A DNA stretch of 28,393 bases from JBCBKZ01 sp039026975. GTDB taxonomy: Bacteria > Bacteroidota > Bacteroidia > J057. This document shows, piece by piece, positions 15,178 to 24,135 of the stretch. The stretch lies in contig JBCCLI010000028.1 of assembly GCA_039026975.1 (NCBI GenBank), positions 1 through 28,393 on the forward strand, in the 5' to 3' direction. How positions within the stretch are numbered: the stretch's first letter is position 1; every line of letters starts with the position of its first letter. A model generated the notes under the pieces. The model did not search any database, was not told where the DNA came from, and saw only the letters and a list, made by a program, of their open reading frames with translations. The translations under genes were made by a program, and so were the position numbers.

Positions 15178-17563
15178 CTTTTGAAGGGATTTTTACGGTG
15201 ACCCTCAGGGCATGTAAGCCTTCAGCACCCTGAAGCCTATCTAATTCCAGGTCTTCAATTTCTGGCTCAACCAGGCCTTTGGAGACCATATACTCCAGGT
15301 AACGCATATACTCTTGTTTATCTTCCTCCTGGAGATAGACAATGGCTATTTTACCTGCCACAGTCAGTCTCTCTCCTGTTCCCTTAATAATAGATTTATC
15401 TATCCGCTTTTTAATGATTTCGTAGCGGACGTTATAAGATCCATCCACATCAAACTGTTTCTCATCCACCCGGAACCTGATGCTGAGTTCACTGTTATAA
15501 ATAAGTACTAGTTGGGCAGTAGAAAGAGGGACTTCTAACTTAGATTTCAAACACTCTACCTGCCTGGTTATCTCTACCATATTGGTTAACTGCCAGATAC
15601 GGAAGGACTGAAGGTGGTAATCTGTAAAATCTCCTCTTTGGAGTATGCTCTGCCCCAGGTACATATTATACTCTATCCCGTCTGTATTATATTTCTCGAA
15701 ATAGTGAGGGAGAATCTTCTGAAGCTTTTCCTGCTCCTTATCCATGGTAGCGGAAAGAGCCGCATTCAGCTGATTTACACTATTTTCATAAGCTCTTCTC
15801 TTCCTGTATATAATACCTAATTCAGGATCTATGAGTTCCTTATAAATATCATAAGGTTCTTTAGAGAGGAATGGGTAGGATTCCTTCATCTGTTTAATAA
15901 AAGGATGTATCTGAGAAGAGATATAACTTATGATGGAAGACTCCTCACTGGAACTGAACCGCTCTCTAATGAGTGAGATTTGATCCCGGGTTTTAGTCAA
16001 AAGGGCATCCATGAGTGGAAACTCCATTTCATGATTCCAGGTATCCAGCAGTACTTCAATGGCTTCCAGATTCTCTACCAAATCTTCTTGTATGGCTTTG
16101 TTTCTCAGGGTGGATGAGGAAACAATATCAGCCTGCGCATATAGGGGGTATAAATCCTTAAATACGATAGCTTCAGGTGCTGATGCATTTTCCAAATTGG
16201 CATTTAGCCTTATGGAGAGTTGCTCCTTAAGGGCGATCTCCTCAAAGCGCCATTTTACAGAGGAGTGGATAGCCGTAAACTCTTTCTGTATATAATTATT
16301 GATCTGTCCATCAAGATCCTGGACATTTCTGTTAATTCTTCTTTGAACTAACTGGAGAATATTTTCCAGTTTCAGTAAATCTGGGACGTGTAATACATTT
16401 GCTTCTCGAGTAGCTATTTCCAGTATAGATAAAACCTCTCCTTCATCTGAACAGACCGGAAATAGAATCACACTTTTCACCCCCTTTTCAATCAGCAGTT
16501 TTTCGCCTATTGAAGGAGATTTAAGTTTGGTCAGGTCCTCCATAACCACCCCTCTCTTCCCCTCATAGGCCTCATGATATATACCTCCATACTTAGCCCT
16601 GTCATCATCTATTCTGGCCAGGAGATCATAATTCTGAATCTTTGTAAGCGTTAGCTCGTTTCCATCGCTAATAAAATCAGAGAAGATAATGTTTAGAAAT
16701 CCAGTTTCTAGATCAGGTCTTTTGAAAAAAGACTTGAGTTTCTGACCCATGTATTCCAACATGGTCTTGGGGTTCTCTCTCTTATTTGTTTGTAGCTCCA
16801 GGTTGATTTCATTAGCTATGTAGTACCTGGAAACATCATACATATATCCTATGCCTAATCCTCTGAACAGGAAGTCTTCTGGAGGGAAGTAAGAAAGCCA
16901 GATTTCTTCATCCTGGGGATTTTTGAGGAGATTATCTAAATCTTCTTCTGAAAGGGGTTTTAGCGGCTTAAGGGGTATGACATCAATGAAGTCATACCTT
17001 TCAAACATCTTAAAGTAGTTGTCTATGTCATTCTTAATATCATAGAGAATGTATGCCTGCTCCTCAATCATTTCGTAATCGATATTATACAACCGATTCA
17101 GGATCAAGGCCCCTGCTTTTAGATGAAAACACTTCTTGTCAAATTCATAGCTGTCAGGGTCTATTCTTGGTCGGAGGTCAGGATTAGCAAAGGTGTCTTG
17201 AACCTTTTCTGTCACATAGACAAATTTCCTCCCAAATGGATTCGCAAAAATGGCATACTCATCATCACTCACGAGCATGGAAGCCAGAGGCCCTATAAAT
17301 TCAGCTACCTTTTCACATCCATCAAGCTCATCCTGGTGTTGCTGAATCCGCAACTCCATTTCATTTAAGGTATGCACAAAGGGGGCATAAATTTCTTTAT
17401 TGGCTGGAGTGATTTTCTCCTCTACATGCTTAATCACGAGGTGGAGGCTAAGCTCTGTCCTATACAGGAATGGATGAATTTCATCCATTTTGCTGACGTA
17501 TTCCTCTATACTGGGAAACTGTTTTTGTAGGTCGTTTTCCGCGTAGACTTTTGCAGGCTTCAT
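15161..17563 (-). CDS. GAF-domain protein without output domain
   Basis: An 800-residue soluble protein without signal peptide or membrane helices. The part at about 320-410 has the GAF pattern: GVVMEDLTKLKSPSIGEKLLIEKGVKSVILFPV, then GEVLSILEIATREANVLH. The N-terminal 300 residues (with MDEIHPFLYRTELSLHL) and the long helical C-terminal half are unrecognised and carry no kinase, cyclase, HD or DNA-binding motif. GAF domains bind small ligands such as cyclic nucleotides or haem; none can be named here. Such long orphan GAF proteins occur in Cytophagales. It stands alone, and its stop codon lies in the loop of the shared terminator. TACTTGGT occurs twice in the 36 bases before its start. Confidence 0.8.
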   Translation of the reverse strand: MKPAKVYAENDLQKQFPSIEEYVSKMDEIHPFLYRTELSLHLVIKHVEEKITPANKEIYAPFVHTLNEMELRIQQHQDELDGCEKVAEFIGPLASMLVSDDEYAIFANPFGRKFVYVTEKVQDTFANPDLRPRIDPDSYEFDKKCFHLKAGALILNRLYNIDYEMIEEQAYILYDIKNDIDNYFKMFERYDFIDVIPLKPLKPLSEEDLDNLLKNPQDEEIWLSYFPPEDFLFRGLGIGYMYDVSRYYIANEINLELQTNKRENPKTMLEYMGQKLKSFFKRPDLETGFLNIIFSDFISDGNELTLTKIQNYDLLARIDDDRAKYGGIYHEAYEGKRGVVMEDLTKLKSPSIGEKLLIEKGVKSVILFPVCSDEGEVLSILEIATREANVLHVPDLLKLENILQLVQRRINRNVQDLDGQINNYIQKEFTAIHSSVKWRFEEIALKEQLSIRLNANLENASAPEAIVFKDLYPLYAQADIVSSSTLRNKAIQEDLVENLEAIEVLLDTWNHEMEFPLMDALLTKTRDQISLIRERFSSSEESSIISYISSQIHPFIKQMKESYPFLSKEPYDIYKELIDPELGIIYRKRRAYENSVNQLNAALSATMDKEQEKLQKILPHYFEKYNTDGIEYNMYLGQSILQRGDFTDYHLQSFRIWQLTNMVEITRQVECLKSKLEVPLSTAQLVLIYNSELSIRFRVDEKQFDVDGSYNVRYEIIKKRIDKSIIKGTGERLTVAGKIAIVYLQEEDKQEYMRYLEYMVSKGLVEPEIEDLELDRLQGAEGLHALRVTVKIPSKENQSC

Positions 17564-17673
17564 GATTTATTTGGTAACAATACTTGGTACTTACTTGGTT
17601 TCTTAATATACGTAAAAACCCACCTAAAGGATAGGCTGTCAGGTACTTGGGACGTTTCCAAAGAGTAAATCTG

Positions 17674-18594
17674 CTAATTTATCACCATATAATTCTCTGT
17701 AGATTGGCTTTTGATAGGATGTGTAAGCTCAACTTCCAGAATCTCATGTACATTTCCTTCAATCTTATTAGCCAGCTGTAAGGTCGGCAGGTCATTGCAG
17801 TCCAGCCCGAAGGGCTCTTCTATCTCCACAGAAATATACTCCAGCCCTATTAAAGCATAGGCTACAAACATAGTTACTGGAATAGCATAGTACATCACAT
17901 CCGGGGCTAGTACAAAAGGCATGGCCACCACATAAACGGAGATGAACAGCTTGATGAAAAAATTATAGGAGAAAGGGATAGGGGTGGCTTTTATACGCTC
18001 ACAGGCGCCCTGAATGTCCAGAAAAGACTGTGTTTCCTCCTTAATATTTCTCAGGTGAGCAGCTTCTATGAAACCATCTTTGAATAAGCTTTCAGCACGG
18101 CCATACATATCATTCACAATTTTATTAGGGACATGTCTTATCGCCAGTAACTTTTCTTCTGGAATGTCTGAGTAGGTCCTTATGACATCATGCGCTTCCT
18201 TGTCTCTTAGGTGCTCGCTAAGTGCGTGTACGTAGGCAGATATGGACCTTGCGTAGAAGGTTTTTTGAATAATGTTTTGGGAGAAAACACCATTTATGAT
18301 GACTGCTAGGCCACGGGTATGGTTGATGAGGGCGCCCCACTGTTTCCTCCCCTCCCAGTATCTGTCATAGGCGGTACTGTTTCTAAAACTCATTAACAAA
18401 CTCAGAAAAATTCCCAGTAAGGAGAATACCACTGCATCTATCTTTACTGTAAAAGGAAGAAAATCTAAAATGACGATTACCAGAGTGGTATATACTCCGA
18501 CATATAGTACACTTCTTAACGTCTTACGAATGATGTAGCTGGATCTGAAATGGGAGATCCCTTCTATCCAATTTTTGGAGTTATAGTTGATCAT
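17674..18594 (-). CDS. Bestrophin-family ion channel (YneE-like)
   Basis: A 306-residue membrane protein of the bacterial bestrophin family. Recognisable parts are MINYNSKNWIEGISHFRSSY at the start, the first helix, IDAVVFSLLGIFLSLLMSFRNSTAYDRYWEGRKQWG with the conserved RNSTAYDRYWEGRK motif, and later VYVVAMPFVLAP plus a GLEYISVEIEEPFG-type motif followed by DCNDLPT. Bacterial members form pentameric channels, the studied one being cation-selective, in the inner membrane. I start at the ATG at 18592-18594, because the signature region follows immediately. The frame extends eight codons to a GTG at 18618. It is monocistronic, with about 300 bases to the next minus-strand gene. Confidence 0.9.
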   Translation of the reverse strand: MINYNSKNWIEGISHFRSSYIIRKTLRSVLYVGVYTTLVIVILDFLPFTVKIDAVVFSLLGIFLSLLMSFRNSTAYDRYWEGRKQWGALINHTRGLAVIINGVFSQNIIQKTFYARSISAYVHALSEHLRDKEAHDVIRTYSDIPEEKLLAIRHVPNKIVNDMYGRAESLFKDGFIEAAHLRNIKEETQSFLDIQGACERIKATPIPFSYNFFIKLFISVYVVAMPFVLAPDVMYYAIPVTMFVAYALIGLEYISVEIEEPFGLDCNDLPTLQLANKIEGNVHEILEVELTHPIKSQSTENYMVIN

Positions 18595-18897
18595 GGCAAT
18601 CAATAATATTTTGGCCACGAAACTACAAAATACTCATGAACTCTAAAGGGCTGTGTATTTGCTTGCCTTTATCCATAGCAGTAGAAAAGAATAAATGACC
18701 AACAAGCGTAGGGTTGTATGACACTCTCCAGGCTCAATTTTAGCTCTTGATTGGGCTAAATAATAGTATAATCACTCCAAGATAAAAGGATCAAAACCTT
18801 GAAGATGAGCCATTATTAAGAATTACATCCTTGTTAAATAATGATCCAGGAGGGGATCACACCTAACCCGGCAGGTAGTGTTAACTTGTTTGTCTAC
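18595..18897. other. Intergenic stretch, two weak hairpins only
   Basis: About 300 bases between the barrel gene that ends at 18898 and the bestrophin gene. It holds GATCC-aggagg-GGATC at 18842-18857 and an interrupted ACAC..GTGT stem near 18860-18882, either of which could end the long minus-strand operon. Neither has a T-run. No gene or clear promoter is visible. Confidence 0.5.
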
Positions 18898-20055
18898 CTA
18901 ATAGCTCCACTTGATACGGAGGAACATACCACTCCCTATATGCTGGAATTCATCTAAAAATTCTCCTAGGAAAACCTGCCCTACTAGATCCAGGTCCCAA
19001 TCTTCATTAATGGAATAAGCGGCACCTGGAAGGAGAATCAGACTGTTGTCAGTAGTTCCTCCTAGCGCTCCCATGCTTACGGTAAAAATAGGAGAAGCCT
19101 GCCAACTACCTTGGATAAACCCTGCCCAGGTACTGGGGAAGAGGTTTTTGGGAGAAAGCTGCCCCCCAATTAATCCTCCCTGCACCTCTCCTGTGGTAAT
19201 GAGCCTGCTGTTATATAGTACAGCTACACTTCCATACACACTTCCAAACTGCTGGTCTAGCATTAAAGTGCCCGCAAACACTCTGGGAGAATTACTATAG
19301 GTAGTAGGAAGGTAATAAGTCATTTCTCCCTTGAATCCACTCTGTCCTAATGCACCTGCCCAACCTGCTCCCAAGCTAATGTCTCCCTGGAAATAACCTC
19401 CTAGCAACTGTACGTCATAGCCTTTTAGGTTGAAACTGTATAGGCCGGCAGCAATGGATTCCTGTATATTCCGCCCAGGAGAAATGGCTATTTCTGCCCG
19501 TGATAGAATGCCGGGAAAGTATTGGATTCTCAAGGCATCTGATCCAGGGCGTTCCTCGTAATCAAAGTCGAGGTAATTAAAGGCGTTAAACAGGTCATTC
19601 GGATTCCAAACCAGGTTAATGCCCCAGTTGATGCGCTGCCTACCCAAGGTAATATCCCAACTCCCTTTAGAATAGTTTATGTAGGCTCTATCAAAAATGG
19701 TTTGGCCCACAAAGGCTTCATCCTCTATCCACCTAAAGGACATATCTACTAATCCCAGTTCGGGATCTATTTGGTCAGCATAAGTAGGCTGAAGCTTCAC
19801 TTCCTCCCCAAAAAAGAGTCGGTTTCTCATCCCTATCCCTATCCTAAAGCCCGATTGATTTTCCAGAGATAGGTTCAACCTATGGTGGATGAGGTTATTA
19901 GTGGTGGGACTAAGATCTATGATCCCGTAAAAGTTAGTAGACTGAAGGTATTTTACATAGCCCCCTGTTTCCCATGTCCACTTCTTCTCCTGAGCAGGGA
20001 GGTGTAAGCTCCATGAGAATAAGAAGATACAAGCATACAGATACCCCCTTTTCAT
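18898..20055 (-). CDS. Outer-membrane beta-barrel of the ABC export operon
   Basis: A 385-residue protein with a signal peptide (MKRGYLYACIFLFSWSLHLPAQ, about 1-22) and a body of amphipathic strands ending in WSY with an aromatic last residue. The segment GRQRINWGINLVWNPNDLFN followed by FDYEERPGSDALR resembles the DUF1302 / alginate-export type of porin, a call made by pattern and not certain. Its ATG overlaps the stop of the ATPase gene by 4 bases (20052-20055), so it is translationally coupled to the ABC transporter. It probably provides the outer-membrane step of the system encoded by the operon. Confidence 0.75.
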   Translation of the reverse strand: MKRGYLYACIFLFSWSLHLPAQEKKWTWETGGYVKYLQSTNFYGIIDLSPTTNNLIHHRLNLSLENQSGFRIGIGMRNRLFFGEEVKLQPTYADQIDPELGLVDMSFRWIEDEAFVGQTIFDRAYINYSKGSWDITLGRQRINWGINLVWNPNDLFNAFNYLDFDYEERPGSDALRIQYFPGILSRAEIAISPGRNIQESIAAGLYSFNLKGYDVQLLGGYFQGDISLGAGWAGALGQSGFKGEMTYYLPTTYSNSPRVFAGTLMLDQQFGSVYGSVAVLYNSRLITTGEVQGGLIGGQLSPKNLFPSTWAGFIQGSWQASPIFTVSMGALGGTTDNSLILLPGAAYSINEDWDLDLVGQVFLGEFLDEFQHIGSGMFLRIKWSY

Positions 20056-20738
20056 ACCTCTTTAGTGATGTCGCTTACTATCTTTCCATCTTCAAGGGTA
20101 ATGACTCTTCTGGCCCTGTCTATCACTCGCTGGTCATGGGTGGAGAAAATAAAGGTCATGTTCTCCTTCTCATTCAGTTCAGCCATAATATCCAGGAGTT
20201 GGGCAGTGGACTGAGAATCCAGATTGGCAGTAGGCTCATCAGCCAAGATAAACTGAGGTCTGGAAGCCAGTGCCCGTGCTACGGCTACTCTTTGCTGCTG
20301 CCCTCCAGAAAGCTGATTGGGGCGACTCGTTAGCTTGTCAGACAGGCCAACAGCTGATAATAATTCCTTTACCCTTGTCTCACGGGCTGCTTTTTCCTGT
20401 CCCTGTAACAGCATGACAAATTCCACATTTTCCTGGGCTGTCAATACAGGGATGAGGTTATAGGCCTGGAATACGAAGCCAATATGGTTCAGACGGAAGT
20501 CGGTGAGGGCACCCGTTTTCATGGAAGTGATGTCATTTCCATTGATGGTGATCTCCCCAGAACTAGCCTGATCCAGTCCCCCTATGATGTTCAATAAGGT
20601 AGTTTTCCCGGAACCGGAAGGACCCACGATGGCAGTGAATTCTCCTTCTTCTATATTCAGGTCTACGCCTCTCACAGCGTGTACAGGAATAACCCCTTCA
20701 TATGTTTTATGTAACTCTTGTGTTTGTATGATACTCAT
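20052..20738 (-). CDS. ABC transporter ATP-binding protein, MacB/LolD type
   Basis: A 228-residue ATPase with all motifs intact: Walker A GPSGSGKT (39-46), Q-loop region FVFQAYNL, signature LSGGQQQRVAVARAL, Walker B with FILADEPTANLD, and the H-loop STHDQRVI. It is the nucleotide-binding partner of the two FtsX-type permeases upstream, in the MacB/LolD family, which drives movement of substrates from or out of the inner membrane rather than across it by channel. I start at the ATG at 20736-20738; the frame reaches a TTG at 20747. It lies 187 bases after the second permease, the only large gap in the operon, and that gap holds the hexamer array. Confidence 0.93.
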   Translation of the reverse strand: MSIIQTQELHKTYEGVIPVHAVRGVDLNIEEGEFTAIVGPSGSGKTTLLNIIGGLDQASSGEITINGNDITSMKTGALTDFRLNHIGFVFQAYNLIPVLTAQENVEFVMLLQGQEKAARETRVKELLSAVGLSDKLTSRPNQLSGGQQQRVAVARALASRPQFILADEPTANLDSQSTAQLLDIMAELNEKENMTFIFSTHDQRVIDRARRVITLEDGKIVSDITKEV

Positions 20739-20798
20739 AGTGTGCAATGATTGAATGAGAGAGTTAATGATGAATTTTGAATGAAAGAATGATTGATG

Positions 20799-20930
20799 AC
20801 TTCACTTTATTATCCTCTTATCATCTCTCTTCTTCTACCTTTTAGTCTTATACTTACTCTTAAACTTATACTTTCACTTATCCTTATCCTTATCCTTAAA
20901 CTTAAACTTACTCTTACTCTCACTCTCACA
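20799..20930 (-). repeat. Degenerate hexamer array in a C-poor transcript segment
   Basis: Starting directly at the stop of the second permease, plus-strand 20843-20926 is 14 consecutive 6-base units of consensus TANNCT (TATCCT three times running, TAAACT twice, TACTCT twice among them). On the coding strand the unit is AGNNTA with variation concentrated in the two middle bases. The wider tract 20799-20930 has a single G on the plus strand, so the transcript carries a single C in over 130 bases. Each junction gives TAAG, a stop codon in one frame. The unit periodicity is 6, so length change would not alter a reading frame; it would change the spacing to the ATPase gene. Confidence 0.85.
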
Positions 20931-22146
20931 GGCTTCTCACAGCTTCCGCAGGTTTTAGGCGTAAGGCCCTGAGTGCTGGATAGATGGCTGACAAAAGGGC
21001 CGTGATGGCGACCATAATGGCTATCTGTGGGTAGTAGCCTGGATCGAGACTGGTGTAGGCGATATTTGCATAGCCAAATTCATTTAGACCTTCAGAGAAA
21101 GCACTCATGTCTATTCCCTTACTCCCAAAGTAGCTAACCAGCCCAAAAGCGATGAAAAGCCCTATGGGTACGCCTACCATGGCCAGGAAGAAGGTTTCCA
21201 GCATAATCATGCTGAAGATGCTGCGCTTATTCATGCCTATAGACATCAGCATCCCTAACTCTCTGGTCCGCTCCAAGACGGCCATAAGCATGGTGTTAAT
21301 GATCCCAAATGCCAGGCCTAGCATGATGATGGACATGAAAATCCCGAGACTGGCTCCAAGAGAGTCAGCAATAAGTCTTAAGTCAGGAGAAGTCTCTTTC
21401 CAACTATCCACCTGATAATCCGGATAAGCTTTCTGAAGATTTTGCTGTAAGGAGGCAGTTTGCTGATCACTTTCCAGCAGAATGGCTACTTCATGGATCT
21501 GTCCGGCCTGACCCAGTATGTTCTGGAGATCCTCAGCCCTGACAAACACATTGGTTTCATCATACTTGGAATTGATAGATTGATAGATACCAGCTATGCG
21601 GAAGGCGCCGGAAGTGATGTCTCCATCCTTATCCTGAAAAGTAAGAATGATTTTTTTCTTCAGCTTAACTTTCAGCTTTTCCGCTAGTTTTTGGCCTATG
21701 ACAACAGGATTTCTACGGACTCCCTCAAAGTAGGCCCCTTCAATGATCCTTTCAGGTAGCTGGGTAACTACTGCCTCTGCTTCTGGATCTATACCCTGAA
21801 TAGAAACGCCACTAGCTACCTTGGCAGAATTAGCCATGCCTCCCACTAAGGTTCGCATAGCATAGCCTTTCATATTGGAAAGCGTATCCAGGGTATTTAT
21901 AAGTGTCGTTTTTTGAGAAAGGGTATCCTTAGTATATCTGTCTTCCAGAAAAGCGGATGTGTGTATTTGTATGTGAGAAATCTGGTTTTCTATGATGGAG
22001 CGTATACGTCCTTCCTGTAATCCAAATCCGAAGGACATGAGAAAGATCCCTCCTACTAACCCTATCATGATGGCAATGATGACCACCGAACTACGGGTTC
22101 TGTTTCGCCAGATATTTCTCCACGCTATAGTGATAATTTTCTTCAT
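20926..22146 (-). CDS. ABC transporter permease, FtsX/MacB type (second)
   Basis: A 406-residue inner-membrane protein of the MacB-like permease type: an N-terminal helix (TRSSVVIIAIMIGLVGGIFLMS), a large periplasmic domain (about 45-265, with GQKLAEKLKVKLKKKIILTF), and three C-terminal helices. The FtsX motif ERTRELGMLMSIGMNKRSIF and the closing LRLKPAEAVRSL are typical. It pairs with the permease gene just upstream, 11 bases away, to form the heterodimeric inner-membrane part served by the ATPase. Transport direction cannot be read from sequence. The hexamer array begins at its stop codon. Confidence 0.92.
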   Translation of the reverse strand: MKKIITIAWRNIWRNRTRSSVVIIAIMIGLVGGIFLMSFGFGLQEGRIRSIIENQISHIQIHTSAFLEDRYTKDTLSQKTTLINTLDTLSNMKGYAMRTLVGGMANSAKVASGVSIQGIDPEAEAVVTQLPERIIEGAYFEGVRRNPVVIGQKLAEKLKVKLKKKIILTFQDKDGDITSGAFRIAGIYQSINSKYDETNVFVRAEDLQNILGQAGQIHEVAILLESDQQTASLQQNLQKAYPDYQVDSWKETSPDLRLIADSLGASLGIFMSIIMLGLAFGIINTMLMAVLERTRELGMLMSIGMNKRSIFSMIMLETFFLAMVGVPIGLFIAFGLVSYFGSKGIDMSAFSEGLNEFGYANIAYTSLDPGYYPQIAIMVAITALLSAIYPALRALRLKPAEAVRSL

Positions 22147-22157
22147 GATGGATAGAA

Positions 22158-23372
22158 TTAAATGCGCATGGCCTTAACAGGTTCCAGTTTATTCATATAC
22201 CAAAGGGGATAAATGGAAATGAGCAATACCATGAACAAAACCGTTACGGCCTGGTCAAAAAAGATATCTGCTCTTACGACCATAGGAAGTACGGCCTCAA
22301 ATCCGTAAGAAGCATAGGCCTCCGCCATTTCAGGTCCCAGATCTATGGGGTTCTGATTGAAGTAGATGACTATAGGTAAGCTTACCAGCATACCTGCTAG
22401 TATTCCCAGGAAAGCCATGAAAATCATTTCCAGCACCACCACTACTGCCAGCCTCATCTTGCCCATCCCTATGGCTGTCATTACCCCAAACTCATACTTT
22501 CTCTCAGCTGTCATCATGAGGACCGTCCCGAAAATTCCAAACCCAATAATGACATAGAGAATGCCCATGGTTAGGACATTACCCCCTCTGTCTGCTTCAA
22601 TAGTCTGTACCAGTTCCGGCATCATCTTCTGCCACTCCATAACCTCATATTCTTCAGAAAGAGAATTCTCCAGATCAGAAGCTACTTTTTTAGCAGCCTG
22701 AGCAGAATTAAGCGAAAGAGAAAGGGAGGTTAGGCGTTCATCAGCTGCGAGAAAATACTGAGCTTCCTGTAGCGAGATATAGGACATTCTCTTATTCAGA
22801 TCTGGAGAACCAAATTTGATAAGGGCCCTCACAGGATACTTACCGGAGGCCATGGCTCCTCTATAGCCTTGCCCTAAAAGAACCAGGGTATCTCCTATTC
22901 CTACTTTTAGCTTCTTTGCCAGCCCCTGAGCCAGCATAATCCCTAGGTCACCTTCAGCCAGGTAAGTCCCTGCAGTTACTTTATTCTTAAGTCCTGTCAG
23001 CTTATCCTCTTCTGTTGGGAGAATACCTACTACCATACAGCCCTGGGTTACGGAGTCAGAAGCTGCCAGGGAAAAGGTTTCCAGCCTGGGATTTACGGAA
23101 GAAACGGTGGGATGCGCTTCCAGGGAAGTAAATACCGCCGGGACTCCTTCAAAGCTGTTTTCCAGCGTTTGGTCATCCCAGTATCCGTCCTTGTGTACCT
23201 GTACGTAGCCGGTGTAGAAGCCTACCACGTTCTCTATCATTTTATCATAAACCCCCTCATTCAGGGAGTTCATGGTAATGGCCAGCAACACAGCGAAGAA
23301 AATGGAAGCCGCTGTGATGAGGGTTCGTCGTTTATTGCGCCATAGGTTGCGCCAAGCGAGTTTGAGTAGCAT
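22158..23372 (-). CDS. ABC transporter permease, FtsX/MacB type (first)
   Basis: A 404-residue inner-membrane protein of the same layout as its partner: MLLKLAWRNLWRNKRRTLITAASIFFAVLLAITM forms the first helix, then a periplasmic domain with the GVYDKMIENVVGFYTGYVQVHKDGY motif, then three helices with AERKYEFGVMTAIGMGKMRL and the closing MNKLEPVKAMRI. Its start overlaps the stop of the LolA-like carrier gene by one base (TAATG). That close coupling supports function as one machine with the carrier, the second permease and the ATPase. Confidence 0.92.
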   Translation of the reverse strand: MLLKLAWRNLWRNKRRTLITAASIFFAVLLAITMNSLNEGVYDKMIENVVGFYTGYVQVHKDGYWDDQTLENSFEGVPAVFTSLEAHPTVSSVNPRLETFSLAASDSVTQGCMVVGILPTEEDKLTGLKNKVTAGTYLAEGDLGIMLAQGLAKKLKVGIGDTLVLLGQGYRGAMASGKYPVRALIKFGSPDLNKRMSYISLQEAQYFLAADERLTSLSLSLNSAQAAKKVASDLENSLSEEYEVMEWQKMMPELVQTIEADRGGNVLTMGILYVIIGFGIFGTVLMMTAERKYEFGVMTAIGMGKMRLAVVVVLEMIFMAFLGILAGMLVSLPIVIYFNQNPIDLGPEMAEAYASYGFEAVLPMVVRADIFFDQAVTVLFMVLLISIYPLWYMNKLEPVKAMRI

Positions 23373-24133
23373 TAGCGTACGCGTTTCATGTTTTGTTGAG
23401 AGAAAAAGCCATCTGGCAGTTTCTTGTCAAATATGATATTCTGATAGGTCATCACCGTCATCTGGCCTTCCTCTTCCACTGGAATCATTTCCAGTCTGGA
23501 AGCAAAGGTTCTTCCACCCATCAACTTTATGTCTGAAGCCTGCATCACATTGATTAGGTACATGTCCTCATCATAAAACTCTGTCCTTAGCTGCAGGTAG
23601 TCTTTCTTATCTATCCATATGTGGATCTTCCCCCATATGACAGAAGCATCTTCCTTAGGGATGAGCTTAAGCTTGTAGCAGCTCCTTCCTTCAATAGTAG
23701 AGTCCTGCAATAATTCGTGAGAATAGTCTGTAATGATAGAGTTCTCACGTACCAGGTCTTCATTGGTAAAATCTGACCCCATCCATGACTGAGACATCAT
23801 AGAAGGAGGAAGTTTTATGGTGCGTTCTACCCTAGGCAGCCATGTCCATATTTCCTTCTCCCTTTTGAGGTTGGCAGTACCTTTATCTCTGGCAGGGGAG
23901 GTTACCAGAATAAGGGCATAATCATCTCCCTTAGACCAGGACTTCATCTTCATTTCCCGTGTCCAGGTAGGCCTTACGATGGTCATGGTCATCTCCGCCT
24001 GAGAACTTTCTATTCCGCGGCGGACTTCCTCAGCTTTTTGGATGATGCTTAGGGCATCTTGTGCCTGTATGTGTGTGCTCAGGCAAAGCATCAGAAGGAA
24101 TATTCCTCCTTTGAGATAGGTAATCCATTTCAT
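23372..24133 (-). CDS. LolA-like outer-membrane lipoprotein-sorting protein
   Basis: A 253-residue periplasmic protein with a signal peptide (MKWITYLKGGIFLLMLCLSTHIQA, about 1-24) and the LolA-like fold of the family often annotated outer membrane lipoprotein-sorting protein. Signature parts are VRRGIESSQAEMTMTIVRPTWTREMKMKSWSKGDDYALI, EIWTWLPRVERTIKLPPSMMSQSWMGSDFTNEDLV, and a tail of strands ending FDKKLPDGFFSQ. Members carry a lipid or acyl chain in a hydrophobic beta-barrel half-cup. It lies 2 bases after the TetR gene and overlaps the first permease, so it is the periplasmic carrier of this envelope system. The lipid handled is unknown. Confidence 0.9.
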   Translation of the reverse strand: MKWITYLKGGIFLLMLCLSTHIQAQDALSIIQKAEEVRRGIESSQAEMTMTIVRPTWTREMKMKSWSKGDDYALILVTSPARDKGTANLKREKEIWTWLPRVERTIKLPPSMMSQSWMGSDFTNEDLVRENSIITDYSHELLQDSTIEGRSCYKLKLIPKEDASVIWGKIHIWIDKKDYLQLRTEFYDEDMYLINVMQASDIKLMGGRTFASRLEMIPVEEEGQMTVMTYQNIIFDKKLPDGFFSQQNMKRVR

Positions 24134-24135
24134 AT

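Noticed and set aside
18842..18882. Terminator of the export operon
   Set aside because: Two weak hairpins are present but neither has a T-run, so no terminator is annotated.
20843..20926. CRISPR-like or coding repeat
   Set aside because: Units are 6 bases without spacers, and the tract has regular stop codons in one frame.
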